This document shows positions 14,227 through 23,557 of a stretch of 59,175 nt of DNA, in pieces. Each line of letters begins with the position of its first letter. The first letter of the stretch is position 1. The DNA lies in contig JANXWJ010000074.1 of NCBI GenBank assembly GCA_025351185.1, positions 1-59,175 of the forward strand, read 5' to 3'. Position numbers and translations under genes: made by a program. Origin of the DNA: Candidatus Nanopelagicales bacterium. GTDB taxonomy: Bacteria > Actinomycetota > Actinomycetes > S36-B12 > CAIYMF01. Under the pieces are notes generated by a model. The model saw only the letters and a list, made by a program, of their open reading frames with translations. It ran no database searches and had not been told where the DNA came from.

Positions 14227-14789
14227 GCGCGCGCCTGACCGTCTTGTCCGGCCCCAGTGGCGTCGGCAAGAGCACGGTCGTGCAGAACCTGCGCGCGACG
14301 CGCCCCGACGTCTGGCTCTCCGTCTCGGCCACCACCCGACGGCCGCGGCCGGGGGAGACGCACGGGATCGAGTACTTCTTCGTCGACCACACCGAGTTCG
14401 CCCGCCTGGTCGACCAGGGCGAGCTGCTGGAGTACGCCGAGTTCGCCGGCAACTTCTACGGCACCCCACGGGGCCCGGTGAGCGAGCGGCTCGACGGTGG
14501 CACTCCCGTGCTGCTGGAGATCGAGCTGCAGGGTGCTCGCCAGGTGCGGGCCAGCATGCCCGAAGCGCTGCTGGTGTTCCTCGCACCGCCCTCGTGGGAC
14601 GAGCTGGTCCGCCGCCTGGTCGGTCGCGGAACCGAGCCGGCGGAGGTCATCACCCAGCGGCTGGAGACCGCGCAGGTCGAGCTGGCGGCGGAGTCGGAGT
14701 TCGACGCGACCGTCGTGAACGTCTCTGTCGAGGAGGCGACCGCGGCCTTGGTAGGCTTGATGGGTCTGGACTCGTCTGATACCCCTTGA
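14223..14789 (+). CDS. gmk: Guanylate kinase, probable CTG start
   Basis: Phosphorylates GMP to GDP. The P-loop GPSGVGKST, the GMP-binding [11 protein letters not shown] segment and the YGTP segment are clear. The first ATG/GTG/TTG in frame is TTG 14244, which would begin at SGPSGVGK and lose the first beta strand that carries the P-loop. CTG 14223 overlaps the mIHF stop (CTGA), gives [17 protein letters not shown], and sits eight bases after a perfect AAGGAG (14209-14214). I therefore call a CTG start and a 188-residue enzyme; the alternative is a point change from ATG or GTG. Confidence 0.9.
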   Translation: MSARLTVLSGPSGVGKSTVVQNLRATRPDVWLSVSATTRRPRPGETHGIEYFFVDHTEFARLVDQGELLEYAEFAGNFYGTPRGPVSERLDGGTPVLLEIELQGARQVRASMPEALLVFLAPPSWDELVRRLVGRGTEPAEVITQRLETAQVELAAESEFDATVVNVSVEEATAALVGLMGLDSSDTP

Positions 14790-14797
14790 CCCTGCCT

Positions 14798-14818
14798 CAC
14801 CGTCCGAAAACCGGTGAC
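14798..14818 (+). terminator. Small hairpin after gmk
   Basis: TCACCG and CGGTGA arms around a short A-rich loop, nine bases downstream of the gmk stop. Weak, without a T tract; it could be a partial terminator before rpoZ. Confidence 0.35.
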
Positions 14819-14925
14819 ATGGTCGGTTGGGGCGTCGCGACGACCGCTCGGTGCCGCTCGGCGCCGGAGCCAGACGTAGAACGCGGGCACCTGCTCGCGG
14901 TTTCCATGAACTGAGAGGCGCCCGC

Positions 14926-15222
14926 GTGTCCGGCACCGTGTCATCCCCCGAGGGCATCACCAACCCGCCGATCGACGAGCTGCTCGAGGCCACCGACTCG
15001 AAGTACTCCCTGGTGATCTACGCGTCCAAGCGGGCCCGCCAGATCAATGCCTACTACTCCCAGCTCGGCGAAGGCCTGCTCGAGTACGTCGGCCCGCTCG
15101 TGGAGACCCACGTGCAGGAGAAGCCGCTGTCGATCGCGCTGCGCGAGATCAACTCCGGCCTGCTCGCCGCGACGCCGTACGACCCCGACGCCGAGGATGC
15201 CGCCAGCATCACCGTCGCCTGA
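14926..15222 (+). CDS. rpoZ: RNA polymerase omega subunit
   Basis: A 98-residue subunit that stabilises the beta-prime subunit. The core [31 protein letters not shown] is typical of actinobacterial omega. GTG 14926 is preferred because it follows GAGAGG and gives the usual length; the frame upstream to 14827 is low-quality Arg-rich sequence. The 136-base spacer before it carries only the small hairpin and possibly a -10-like TAGAAC at 14875. Confidence 0.93.
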   Translation: MSGTVSSPEGITNPPIDELLEATDSKYSLVIYASKRARQINAYYSQLGEGLLEYVGPLVETHVQEKPLSIALREINSGLLAATPYDPDAEDAASITVA

Positions 15223-15232
15223 CCCGCACCCC

Positions 15233-16483
15233 ATGACGGCTCCCGCCTCCGACACGCCCCGACGACCCAGCGTCGTCCTGGGCGTCGGGGGCGGGATCGC
15301 TGCGTACAAGGCCGCCGAGCTTCTCCGCCGCTTCACCGAGTCCGGCCACGACGTCACCGTGGTCCCTACGCGCGCAGCCCTGCACTTCGTCGGCGCGGCC
15401 ACCTGGTCGGCGCTGTCCGGCAAGCCGGTGTCTGCCGAGGTCTGGGACGACGTCGCTGACGTACCGCACGTGCGTCTCGGTCAGCAGGCCGACCTCGTCG
15501 TCGTCGCACCTGCGACCGCGGACCTCCTCGCCCGAGCGGCTGTCGGCCTGGCCGACGACCTGCTGGCCAACGTGCTCCTCACCGCACGCTGCCCCGTGGT
15601 GATGGCACCTGCCATGCACACCGAGATGTGGCAGCACCCGGCGACCGTCGCCAACGTCGCCGCGCTCCGCGACCGCGGCATCGTCGTGCTCGACCCCGCC
15701 GTCGGACGCCTCACCGGCGCCGACACCGGACCTGGCAGACTCCCTGAGCCACAGGCGATCTACGACGCATGCCTCTCGGTGCTCGACCGGGCCCGCCGCG
15801 ACCCTGACCTCTCCGGAGTGCGTGTCGTGATCTCTGCCGGTGGCACCCGCGAGCACCTGGACCCGGTGCGGTTCCTCGGCAACTCGAGCAGCGGCAAGCA
15901 GGGCTATGCACTGGCGACGACAGCCGCCGCTCGCGGCGCGTCCGTCGTCCTGGTGTCCGCCAACGTGTCGCTGCCCGACCCGGCCGGTGCCACCGTCGTA
16001 CGCGTCACCTCGGCCGAGGAGCTCCGTCAGGCAGTGCACGCCCACGCGATCGGTGCCGAGGTCGTGGTGATGGCGGCCGCCGTCGCCGACTTCCGCCCGG
16101 TCGACCTGGCGACGCACAAGATCAAGAAGAAGGACACCGGCGGAGTGCCCGACCCGATCGCCCTGGAACGCACCGCCGACGTCCTCGCGGAGCTGGTCGC
16201 GCGGCGCGACGCCGCAGGCAGCGACCAGGTGGTCGTCGGCTTCGCCGCGGAGACGGGCGACCCCGACGCGACGGTGCTCGACCACGGGCGCGCCAAGCTC
16301 GTCCGAAAGGGGTGCGACCTGCTCGTGGTCAACGAGGTCGGTGCCGGGAAGGGCTTCGGCACCGACGACAACGAGGTCGTCATCCTGGGTGCCGACGGCA
16401 CGGAAGTGCTCGTCGCTCGGGCGTCGAAGGGTGCTGTCGCCGACGCCGTCTGGGACTCGGTCATCGCGCGTCGGAGCCGGTGA
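15233..16483 (+). CDS. coaBC: Bifunctional phosphopantothenoylcysteine decarboxylase / synthase
   Basis: A 416-residue CoaBC making 4'-phosphopantetheine for coenzyme A. The N-terminal flavoprotein domain (LGVGGGIAAYKAAELLRR; PAMHTEMW) performs decarboxylation. The C-terminal synthase domain opens with VVISAGGTREHLDPVRFLGN and includes AAAVADFRP and the KIKKKD lysine motif. ATG 15233 lies ten bases after rpoZ; the open frame reaching further back is a shadow of rpoZ. Confidence 0.94.
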   Translation: MTAPASDTPRRPSVVLGVGGGIAAYKAAELLRRFTESGHDVTVVPTRAALHFVGAATWSALSGKPVSAEVWDDVADVPHVRLGQQADLVVVAPATADLLARAAVGLADDLLANVLLTARCPVVMAPAMHTEMWQHPATVANVAALRDRGIVVLDPAVGRLTGADTGPGRLPEPQAIYDACLSVLDRARRDPDLSGVRVVISAGGTREHLDPVRFLGNSSSGKQGYALATTAAARGASVVLVSANVSLPDPAGATVVRVTSAEELRQAVHAHAIGAEVVVMAAAVADFRPVDLATHKIKKKDTGGVPDPIALERTADVLAELVARRDAAGSDQVVVGFAAETGDPDATVLDHGRAKLVRKGCDLLVVNEVGAGKGFGTDDNEVVILGADGTEVLVARASKGAVADAVWDSVIARRSR

Positions 16484-16487
16484 CCCG

Positions 16488-16529
16488 CCCGAACCCGCCA
16501 CGCTGTGGTCGGATTCGGGCCTGAGCCCG
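16488..16529 (+). terminator. Hairpins after coaBC
   Basis: CCCGAA (16488-16493) pairs with TTCGGG (16514-16519), with inner CCAC/GTGG pairing, and a second small stem CGGGC-CTGA-GCCCG overlaps its end. This probably ends the coaBC transcript; a TAGACT -10 candidate for metK follows at 16538-16543. Confidence 0.5.
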
Positions 16530-16537
16530 TGCGCGGA

Positions 16538-16543
16538 TAGACT
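16538..16543 (+). promoter_or_regulatory. Candidate -10 of metK
   Basis: TAGACT, with a loose -35 (TTCGGG) 18 bases upstream inside the preceding hairpin. The same hexamer appears before def and pheS. No SAM riboswitch signature was seen in the leader. Confidence 0.35.
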
Positions 16544-16613
16544 TCCCGCACCTGTTCCTGCGCGTCGCTCCGCGCGACGCCATCCCTGATCCAGTCCTCA
16601 TGGGAGTGCTGCC

Positions 16614-17810
16614 GTGGCGCGTCGTCTGTTCACCTCCGAGTCGGTCACCGAGGGCCACCCGGACAAGATCGCTGACCAGATCAGCGACTCGATCCTCGAC
16701 GCCATGCTCAAGGAGGACCCGCGCAGCCGGGTCGCGGTCGAGACGCTCATCACGACCGGCCAGGTCCACGTCGCCGGCGAGGTCACGACCTCCGGCTGGG
16801 TCGACATCCCCGCGATCGTGCGCGACCGGATCCTCGAGATCGGCTACGACTCCTCGAAGAAGGGCTTCGACGGAGCGTCGTGCGGCGTCAACGTGTCGAT
16901 CGGCTCGCAGAGCCCCGACATCGCCCAGGGCGTCGACGATGCCCTCGAGGAGCGCGCCGAGGGCAGCGCCGACGAGCTCGACCGCCAGGGTGCCGGCGAC
17001 CAGGGTCTGATGTTCGGCTACGCCTGCGACGACACACCCGAGCTCATGCCGCTGCCGATCCACCTCGCGCACAAGCTGGCGCGTCGCCTGTCCCAGGTCC
17101 GCAAGGACGGCGCGATCCCCTACCTCCGTCCAGACGGCAAGACCCAGGTCACGATCGAGTACGACGAGGACGACAAGGCCGTGCGCCTCGACACCGTCGT
17201 CGTCTCGACCCAGCACGCGGCCGACATCGACCTCGCGACCCTGCTGACCCCGGACATCGCCGAGCTCGTGGTCGCTCCCGAGCTCGAGGGGCTCTCGATC
17301 GACACCGAGGGCTTCCGGCTCCTGGTCAACCCGACCGGCCGCTTCGAGATCGGTGGCCCCATGGGCGACGCCGGGCTCACCGGTCGCAAGATCATTGTCG
17401 ACACCTACGGCGGCATGGCCCGCCACGGCGGAGGCGCCTTCTCCGGCAAGGACCCGTCGAAGGTTGACCGCTCGGCGGCCTACGCCATGCGCTGGGTCGC
17501 GAAGAACGTCGTGGCTGCGGGCCTGGCTCGCCGCTGCGAGGTCCAGGTGGCCTACGCCATCGGCAAGGCGCAGCCGGTCGGCGTCTTCGTCGAGACCTTC
17601 GGCACGGGAGTGCTGCCCGACTCCGACATCCAGACCGCGGTGCTGGCCGTGTTCGACCTGCGTCCGGCCGCGATCATCCGCGACCTCGACCTGCTGCGCC
17701 CGATCTACACCGCCACCGCCGCCTACGGCCACTTCGGCCGAGAGCTCCCCGACTTCTCGTGGGAGCGCACCGACCGCGCCGACGCGCTCAAGGCAGCGGC
17801 CGGTCTCTGA
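16614..17810 (+). CDS. metK: S-adenosylmethionine synthase
   Basis: A 398-residue enzyme making SAM from methionine and [21 protein letters not shown] lies at the N-terminus (ATP and Mg binding). [12 protein letters not shown] is the central signature, [19 protein letters not shown] the P-loop-like segment, and residues near FVETFGTG close the site. GTG 16614 gives the normal N-terminus [11 protein letters not shown]. It sits in the conserved coaBC-metK-priA order. Confidence 0.96.
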   Translation: MARRLFTSESVTEGHPDKIADQISDSILDAMLKEDPRSRVAVETLITTGQVHVAGEVTTSGWVDIPAIVRDRILEIGYDSSKKGFDGASCGVNVSIGSQSPDIAQGVDDALEERAEGSADELDRQGAGDQGLMFGYACDDTPELMPLPIHLAHKLARRLSQVRKDGAIPYLRPDGKTQVTIEYDEDDKAVRLDTVVVSTQHAADIDLATLLTPDIAELVVAPELEGLSIDTEGFRLLVNPTGRFEIGGPMGDAGLTGRKIIVDTYGGMARHGGGAFSGKDPSKVDRSAAYAMRWVAKNVVAAGLARRCEVQVAYAIGKAQPVGVFVETFGTGVLPDSDIQTAVLAVFDLRPAAIIRDLDLLRPIYTATAAYGHFGRELPDFSWERTDRADALKAAAGL

Positions 17811-17847
17811 CCGACCACCACGCACCGACTGCATCCGTGGCGTCCGC

Positions 17848-18459
17848 ATGACTCGACACGAGCTGCGGACGCCTCGGTTGTCGTTGCGAGCCTGGCGAGG
17901 CAGCGATGTCGAGCCGTACGCCGTGATGAACGCCGACCCTCGCGTGATGCGGTGGTTTCCCTCGACCATGACGCGCGAGCAGTCCCGGGCCTCCGTCGAG
18001 CGGTTCGAGTCGTTGCACGACGACTACGGCTTCACCGGGTGGGCGGTCGAGGTGCACGAGTCCGGACGAGGCGCGGCGCCGTTCGTCGGCTTCGTCGGGC
18101 TGGTCCCACCGTCGTTCGAGGCGCCGTTCGCGCACACCGACCCCCTCGTGGAGATCGGCTGGCGGCTCGCGGCCGACTGGTGGGGACTCGGGATCGCGAC
18201 CGAGGCGGCCGAGGCAGCGCTGCGGTTCGCGTTCGACGTCGCAGGGCTCACCGAGGTCGTCTCCTTCACAGTGCCGGCCAACATCGCCTCGCAGGCCGTC
18301 ATGCAGCGGATCGGCATGCGCTATGACACCGTGTTCGACCACCCGCGCGCCCAGCCCGGCGACTGGTGGCGTCCGCACGTCCTCTACCGGGTCACGGGCG
18401 CCGACCTGGTGGACGACGGCAGCGCGACAGGCGACCCATCCGGTAGAACTCCTCCGTGA
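17848..18459 (+). CDS. GNAT-family N-acetyltransferase (RimJ/RimL-like)
   Basis: A 203-residue acetyltransferase. It shows the RimJ-type N-terminus ELRTPRLSLRAW, a central EIGWRLAADWWGLGIATEA that forms the acetyl-CoA pyrophosphate loop region, and VVSFTVPANIASQAVMQRIGM, the usual end-of-fold motif. The substrate cannot be read from sequence; relatives acetylate ribosomal proteins or small amines. It lies between metK and priA, with its stop overlapping the priA GTG by four bases, so it is probably co-transcribed with priA. Confidence 0.85.
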   Translation: MTRHELRTPRLSLRAWRGSDVEPYAVMNADPRVMRWFPSTMTREQSRASVERFESLHDDYGFTGWAVEVHESGRGAAPFVGFVGLVPPSFEAPFAHTDPLVEIGWRLAADWWGLGIATEAAEAALRFAFDVAGLTEVVSFTVPANIASQAVMQRIGMRYDTVFDHPRAQPGDWWRPHVLYRVTGADLVDDGSATGDPSGRTPP

Positions 18460-20555
18460 CGCACCCCGAGGTCGGCGAGCAGCTCGCGCTCGTCGCGGAC
18501 AAGGTGCGTCGCGCACGGGTCCGACCGCTGGCCGGACCCGCTCAGGTCGACCCGATCGCACGTGTCGTCGTCGATGTCCCGCTGCCCCACCTGGACCGGC
18601 TCTTCGACTACGTCGTGCCCGAGCCGATGTCGGTCGCGGCGGTGCCGGGCGCGCGCGTGCGCGTCCGCTTCTCCGGCTCTCTCGTCGACGGCTGGATCGT
18701 CGAACGGGTCGCGGCCACCGACCACACCGGACGGATGGAGCGACTGGCCAAGGTGGTGAGCCCCGAGCCGGTGCTCACGGCGGAGATCGCAGTGCTGGCG
18801 CGGGCGGTCGCCGACCGCTGGGCCGGAACGTTGCCCGACGTCCTGCGCGGCGCTGTGCCCCCGCGTCATGCGGCCACCGAGGCCGCGCTCGACGCAGCAG
18901 GCCCTCCCGAGCCGCGACCGATGATCGACCAACCCTGCGACGCCGGAGCGTGGACCAGCTTCACCGGGGGAGCGTCGCTCGTCTCGCGGCTGTCCGACCC
19001 GGCCCTCGTCTTCAGTCCTCTGGCACCGGGGCCCCGCGCCGTCTGGACCAGCGGGCCGGGCCTCGATCCCGCCGCGGCGATCGCCCTCCTGGTCGCTGCG
19101 GCTGCCAGCGCCGGTCGCGGCGTGCTGGTGGTCGCCCCGGACGCCCGTGACGTGGCGCGCCTCGACGCCGAGCTGCGGACCCGACTGTCCGGCGGTGGGG
19201 TCGACCGGCACCGGGTGCTCACCGCCGACCTCGGTCCGGCGGCGCGCTATCGGAGCTTCCTCGAGATCCGACGGGGCCACGTCACGGTCGTCGTCGGCAC
19301 CCGCGCCGCCGTCTTCGCCCCGGTCCGTGACCTCGGGCTCGTCGTGCTCTGGGACGACGGTGACGACTCGCTCACCGAGCCCCATGCCCCCTACTGGCAC
19401 GCCCGCGAGGTCCTCGTGATGCGCGCCGTGAGGTCGGGCGCCGCCGTCGTCATCGGGTCGACGTCACGTTCGGTCGAGGTGGCCGCTCTCGTCGCGACCG
19501 GTTGGGCCCGCGAGGTCTCGTTGCCCAAGGCCGAGCTGCGTCGGCGTCGCCCCCGCGTCGTGACGTCCGGATCCGAGGCCGACCTCGCCCGTGACGAGGC
19601 GGCCACCAGCGCCCGCCTGCCGCGCGTTGCATGGGAGGCAGCCAAGGCCGCGCTCGCGCTCGGCCCGGTGCTGGTGCAGGTGCCGCGCCGCGGCTATGTG
19701 CCGGCGATGGCCTGCCAGACGTGCCGCGACCTGGCCCGATGCCGCACCTGCCACGGCCCGCTCGGGGTGAGCAGCGGGCACGCCGTGCCGACGTGCGGCT
19801 GGTGCGGTCGGCTCGCCGGAGACTGGATCTGTCCGCGCTGCGGAGGTACCCGGCTGCGTGCGGTGTCCGTGGGGGAGCGGCGTACCGCCGAAGAGCTCGG
19901 CCGCGCCTTTCCCGGTGTGCCCGTTCAGGTGTCAGGCCGTGACCCCGGCGGCTCAGGTGTCCTCGACCAGGTCGACTCGCGACCCTCGATCGTGGTCGCG
20001 ACGCCGGGGGCAGAGCCGCGCGCCGAAGGTGGCTACGCCGCGGCACTGCTGCTCGACGGTCGGATGATGGTCGACCGGCCCGATCTCCGTGCGGCCGAGG
20101 AGGCGGTGCGTCGATGGATGCACGTGGCGAGCCTCGTCCGGCCGTCGTCCGCAGGCGGCACCGTGGTGCTGCTCGCCGACCCGGCACTGGCCGCAGTCCA
20201 GGCCGTCGTGCGGTTCGACCCCGAAGGTTTCGCAGCGCGTGAGCTGAGCGAGCGCGAGCTGCTGCACCTGCCACCCGCCTGGCGCGTCGCGGAGCTCACC
20301 GGAGCCCCGGACGACGTGGCCGACCTCCTGGGCCACGCCCGGCTGCCGGAGTCCGCCACCGTGCTCGGGCCGATCCCTGTCGTGGCACCCCGCCGCGGTC
20401 CGGTCGTGGAGGGTCGGGTGCGCGCCCTCGTCGTCGTCGCGCGCACGTCCGGGGGCGAGCTCGCGGTCGCTCTCCGCGCCGCGTCGGCGATCCGCAGCGC
20501 TCGCAAGGATGGTGCCCCGGTCACGGTGCGGGTCGACCCCGTCCTGCTCGGCTGA
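18456..20555 (+). CDS. priA: PriA-like primosomal protein without helicase motifs
   Basis: A 699-residue PriA family protein expected to take part in replication restart. The N-terminal PriA DNA-binding domain (RVVVDVPLPHLDRLFDYVVP) and the zinc module are present, with cysteines in CQTCRDLARCRTCHGPL and CGWCGRLAGDWICPRCGG. The helicase motifs are not: where GxTGSGKT is expected the protein reads SGPGLDPAAA, and the DEAH box is LWDDGDD. Loss of ATPase motifs is known for actinobacterial PriA, so this is normal for the group, but it means the protein cannot be a helicase. GTG 18456 overlaps the acetyltransferase gene. Confidence 0.9.
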   Translation: MTHPEVGEQLALVADKVRRARVRPLAGPAQVDPIARVVVDVPLPHLDRLFDYVVPEPMSVAAVPGARVRVRFSGSLVDGWIVERVAATDHTGRMERLAKVVSPEPVLTAEIAVLARAVADRWAGTLPDVLRGAVPPRHAATEAALDAAGPPEPRPMIDQPCDAGAWTSFTGGASLVSRLSDPALVFSPLAPGPRAVWTSGPGLDPAAAIALLVAAAASAGRGVLVVAPDARDVARLDAELRTRLSGGGVDRHRVLTADLGPAARYRSFLEIRRGHVTVVVGTRAAVFAPVRDLGLVVLWDDGDDSLTEPHAPYWHAREVLVMRAVRSGAAVVIGSTSRSVEVAALVATGWAREVSLPKAELRRRRPRVVTSGSEADLARDEAATSARLPRVAWEAAKAALALGPVLVQVPRRGYVPAMACQTCRDLARCRTCHGPLGVSSGHAVPTCGWCGRLAGDWICPRCGGTRLRAVSVGERRTAEELGRAFPGVPVQVSGRDPGGSGVLDQVDSRPSIVVATPGAEPRAEGGYAAALLLDGRMMVDRPDLRAAEEAVRRWMHVASLVRPSSAGGTVVLLADPALAAVQAVVRFDPEGFAARELSERELLHLPPAWRVAELTGAPDDVADLLGHARLPESATVLGPIPVVAPRRGPVVEGRVRALVVVARTSGGELAVALRAASAIRSARKDGAPVTVRVDPVLLG

Positions 20556-20648
20556 GCACCCCGGCGCCGCCTCCGCCCGCACGACGTCCGTACCCGCCAG
20601 GATCCATAGACTGGGCCGACCGACCGTCTCTCGAAGGAGTGCCCGCCC

Positions 20649-21194
20649 GTGGCCGTCAAGCCCATCCGCCTCTTCGGCGATCCGGTGCTCACGACGCCGG
20701 CGGCGGAGGTGACGACCTTCGACAAGGAGCTCCGCAAGCTCGTCAAGGACCTCACCGACACGATGATGGATGCTCCGGGTGCTGGCCTGGCCGCTCCGCA
20801 GCTCGGCGTGAGTCTTCGGGTCTTCACCTATGACGTCGACGATGTGATCGGCCATCTCATCAACCCCACGCTCGACCTCAGCGAGGAGATGCAGGAGGGC
20901 GACGAGGGCTGCCTGTCGGTGCCTGAGCTCGCCTTCAACACCCGCCGGTCGCTGCGCGTCGTGGCCGAGGGCCTCAACGAGCACGGTGAGCCGGTGGTCA
21001 TCGAGGGGTCCGACCTGCTGGCCCGCTGCGTGCAGCACGAGACCGACCACCTCGACGGCATCATGTTCATCGACCGCCTCGACGCCGAGACGCGCAAGGA
21101 AGCGATGCGCGCCATCCGCGAGGCGGAGTGGTTCGGCGAGAACGCCCCGCCGGTGAAGTTCTCCCCGCACCGCATCTCCTCGCGCTGGCTGTAG
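20649..21194 (+). CDS. def: Peptide deformylase
   Basis: A 181-residue metalloenzyme removing the formyl group from new proteins. The three family motifs are present: GAGLAAPQ (44-51), EGCLSVP (86-92, metal ligand Cys88) and QHETDHLDG (129-137, metal ligands His130 and His134, catalytic Glu131). GTG 20649 follows GAAGGAG. It is grouped with fmt three bases downstream, so the formylating and deformylating enzymes are co-transcribed. A TAGACT -10 candidate lies at 20607-20612. Confidence 0.96.
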   Translation: MAVKPIRLFGDPVLTTPAAEVTTFDKELRKLVKDLTDTMMDAPGAGLAAPQLGVSLRVFTYDVDDVIGHLINPTLDLSEEMQEGDEGCLSVPELAFNTRRSLRVVAEGLNEHGEPVVIEGSDLLARCVQHETDHLDGIMFIDRLDAETRKEAMRAIREAEWFGENAPPVKFSPHRISSRWL

Positions 21195-21197
21195 CCG

Positions 21198-22133
21198 GTG
21201 CGCCTCGTCTTCGCCGGAACTCCGGACGTCGCTCTTCCCGCCCTCACCGCCCTCCTCGCGTCGCGGCACGAGGTCCTCGCCGTGGTCACCCGACCCGATG
21301 CGCCAGCCGGTCGTGGTCGCACGCTCCAGCGTTCGCCCGTGGGTGCGCTCGCCGATGAGCACGGTCTCGAGGCGCTCACCCCCGGTCGACCCAGCGAGCC
21401 CGACTTCCTCGCACGCCTCGCCGAGCTCGCTCCGGACTGCTGTCCCGTCGTCGCCTATGGGGCCCTCGTTCCCCGTGCCGCACTGGGGATCCCCAAGCAC
21501 GGGTGGGTCAACCTGCACTTCTCGCTGCTGCCCGCATGGCGCGGTGCGGCACCGGTGCAGCACGCGGTCTGGCACGGCGACGACATCACCGGGGCCACGA
21601 CCTTCCTCCTCGAAGAGGGTCTCGACACCGGCCCTGTGCTCGGCGTCGTGACCGAGGCGATCCGTCCGACCGACACGTCGGGTGATCTCCTGGGCCGGCT
21701 CGCGGTGAGTGGCGCAGGGCTTCTCGTCGCGACGATGGACGCCCTCGACGCGGGCGTGATGGCTGCCGCGCGTCAGCCGTCCGACGGCGTCACCCTGGCT
21801 CCCAAGATCACGGTCGACGATGCCGAGGTCGACTGGACCCAGCCGGCGATCCGGGTCGACCGCCAGGTCCGCGCCTGCACACCGGCTCCGGGCGCCTGGA
21901 CCACCTACTCCGACGAGCGGCTCAAGCTCGGGCCCGTGACCCCGCTGCCGGATGACACCTCGCTCGCGCCCGGCGAGCTCGCGGTCGACAAGGTTCGCGT
22001 CCGTGTCGGCACGGCGACGCACGCGGTCGTCCTCGGTGAGGTGCGCCCCCAGGGCAAGAAGGCCATGGCAGCGGCCGACTGGGCGCGCGGCACCCGGCCT
22101 GCCGTCGGCGCGCGTCTGGGCGCGACCTCATGA
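21198..22133 (+). CDS. fmt: Methionyl-tRNA formyltransferase
   Basis: A 311-residue enzyme formylating initiator Met-tRNA. It has the N-terminal Rossmann-type domain [16 protein letters not shown], the active-site segment [17 protein letters not shown] with the conserved Asn and His, and the formyl-donor signature [18 protein letters not shown]. The C-terminal OB-like domain binds tRNA. GTG 21198 starts three bases after def; its stop overlaps rsmB. Confidence 0.95.
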   Translation: MRLVFAGTPDVALPALTALLASRHEVLAVVTRPDAPAGRGRTLQRSPVGALADEHGLEALTPGRPSEPDFLARLAELAPDCCPVVAYGALVPRAALGIPKHGWVNLHFSLLPAWRGAAPVQHAVWHGDDITGATTFLLEEGLDTGPVLGVVTEAIRPTDTSGDLLGRLAVSGAGLLVATMDALDAGVMAAARQPSDGVTLAPKITVDDAEVDWTQPAIRVDRQVRACTPAPGAWTTYSDERLKLGPVTPLPDDTSLAPGELAVDKVRVRVGTATHAVVLGEVRPQGKKAMAAADWARGTRPAVGARLGATS

Positions 22134-23551
22134 CCGACGGGCCACGCGGCCACCGCACCCGCCCGGTCCAGTGGCGACCCGACCGTAAGGCGACCGACCC
22201 GTCGCGGCTTGCCGCCTACGACATCCTGCGTGCCGTCCACGATGACGGCGCCTACGCCAACCTCGTCGCCCAGCAGGTGCTCGCCCAGGCCGACCTGCAC
22301 GGCCGCGACGCAGCGTTCACCACGACGCTGGCCTACGGCACCTTGCGTCGTCAGGGCTTCATCGACGCCGTCCTGGAGGCGTGCAGCGCCCGTCCGCTGG
22401 CCGAGATCGACGCGCAGGTGCTCGACGTCGTACGCCTCGGTGCCATGCAGATCCTGTTCCTCGGGACACCCCCGCACGCCGCTGTCGGGGAGACGGTCCA
22501 GCTGGCCCGCCTCGTCGGCGGCGAGGCGCGGAGCAAGTTCGCCAACGCGGTCCTGCGTCGCGTCGGCGAACGCGACCTCGACGAGTGGGTCGAGGAGGTC
22601 GCGCCCGACGCCCAGAGCGACCCCGCTGGACACCTCGCGGTCGTGCAGTCCCACCCGCGCTGGATCGTCGAGGCGCTGCATGACGCACTGTCGTCGTGGC
22701 GCGGGTCGTCGTCGTGGTCGGACACCGAGGAACTGCTCGTCGCCGACAACGTCAATGCCGAGGTCACCCTGGTCGCTCGCCCTGGGCGCATCGACGTCGA
22801 CGAGCTGCTCGACCTGCGCGGTGCCCGACCGGGTCTGTGGTCGCCCTACGCCGTCACGCTCGAGAGCGGCAACCCCGGAGCCATCCCGGCGGTGCGATCG
22901 GGCGACGCCGGTGTGCAGGACGAAGGGAGCCAGCTCGTGGCCATCGCCCTGTCTCGCGCCGGGATCGAGGGCACCGACGACACGTGGCTCGACATGGCGG
23001 CCGGCCCCGGCGGCAAGGCGGCGTTGCTCGCGGGGCTGGGCCTGGACCGCGACGTCCGTCTGCTCGCCGTCGACCGCGCCCAGCACCGGTCGCACCTGGT
23101 GGCGCAGGCACTGGAGAGCGCACCCGGACACCACCTGTCGGTCACGGCTGACAGCACGGCCGGACCGTGGCGGTCCGGCACCTTCGACCGGGTGCTTCTC
23201 GACGCCCCCTGCACCGGTCTAGGAGTTCTCCGCCGACGACCTGAGTCGAGGTGGCGGCGCACTCCAGCCGACGTCGCGGACCTCTCCGCACTGCAGTCAC
23301 GACTGCTGGCGTCGGCGATCGACGCCGTCCGCGTCGGGGGAGTCGTGGGCTATGCCACGTGCTCGCCGCACCTGGCCGAGACGACTGTCGTCGTCGACGA
23401 CGCAGTTCGTCGCGGCGACGTCGAACGGCTCGACGTGCGGCCGCTGCTCCCCGAGGTCGACGATCTCGGAGCCGGTCCGGACCTGCGTCTGTGGCCGCAC
23501 GTGCACGGCACCGACGGGATGTTTCTCGCGATCCTGCGTCGCACCCGCTGA
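22130..23551 (+). CDS. rsmB: 16S rRNA m5C967 methyltransferase
   Basis: A 473-residue RsmB/Sun protein. An N-terminal NusB-like domain (about residues 25-160, [20 protein letters not shown]) precedes a SAM-dependent methylase domain. That domain has [14 protein letters not shown] for SAM binding, the nucleophile-side [19 protein letters not shown] motif, and the second catalytic Cys in GYATCSPH. The ATG overlaps the fmt stop. It ends the def-fmt-rsmB operon, with a hairpin just downstream inside the convergent gene. Confidence 0.94.
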   Translation: MTDGPRGHRTRPVQWRPDRKATDPSRLAAYDILRAVHDDGAYANLVAQQVLAQADLHGRDAAFTTTLAYGTLRRQGFIDAVLEACSARPLAEIDAQVLDVVRLGAMQILFLGTPPHAAVGETVQLARLVGGEARSKFANAVLRRVGERDLDEWVEEVAPDAQSDPAGHLAVVQSHPRWIVEALHDALSSWRGSSSWSDTEELLVADNVNAEVTLVARPGRIDVDELLDLRGARPGLWSPYAVTLESGNPGAIPAVRSGDAGVQDEGSQLVAIALSRAGIEGTDDTWLDMAAGPGGKAALLAGLGLDRDVRLLAVDRAQHRSHLVAQALESAPGHHLSVTADSTAGPWRSGTFDRVLLDAPCTGLGVLRRRPESRWRRTPADVADLSALQSRLLASAIDAVRVGGVVGYATCSPHLAETTVVVDDAVRRGDVERLDVRPLLPEVDDLGAGPDLRLWPHVHGTDGMFLAILRRTR

Positions 23552-23557
23552 CACCGG

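Noticed and set aside
16544-16613. Possible SAM riboswitch before metK
   Set aside because: The leader is only about 65 bases and none of the conserved SAM riboswitch blocks is visible.
19953-22022. 689-codon minus-strand frame across priA, def and fmt
   Set aside because: It covers three well-supported plus-strand genes and has no domain signal.
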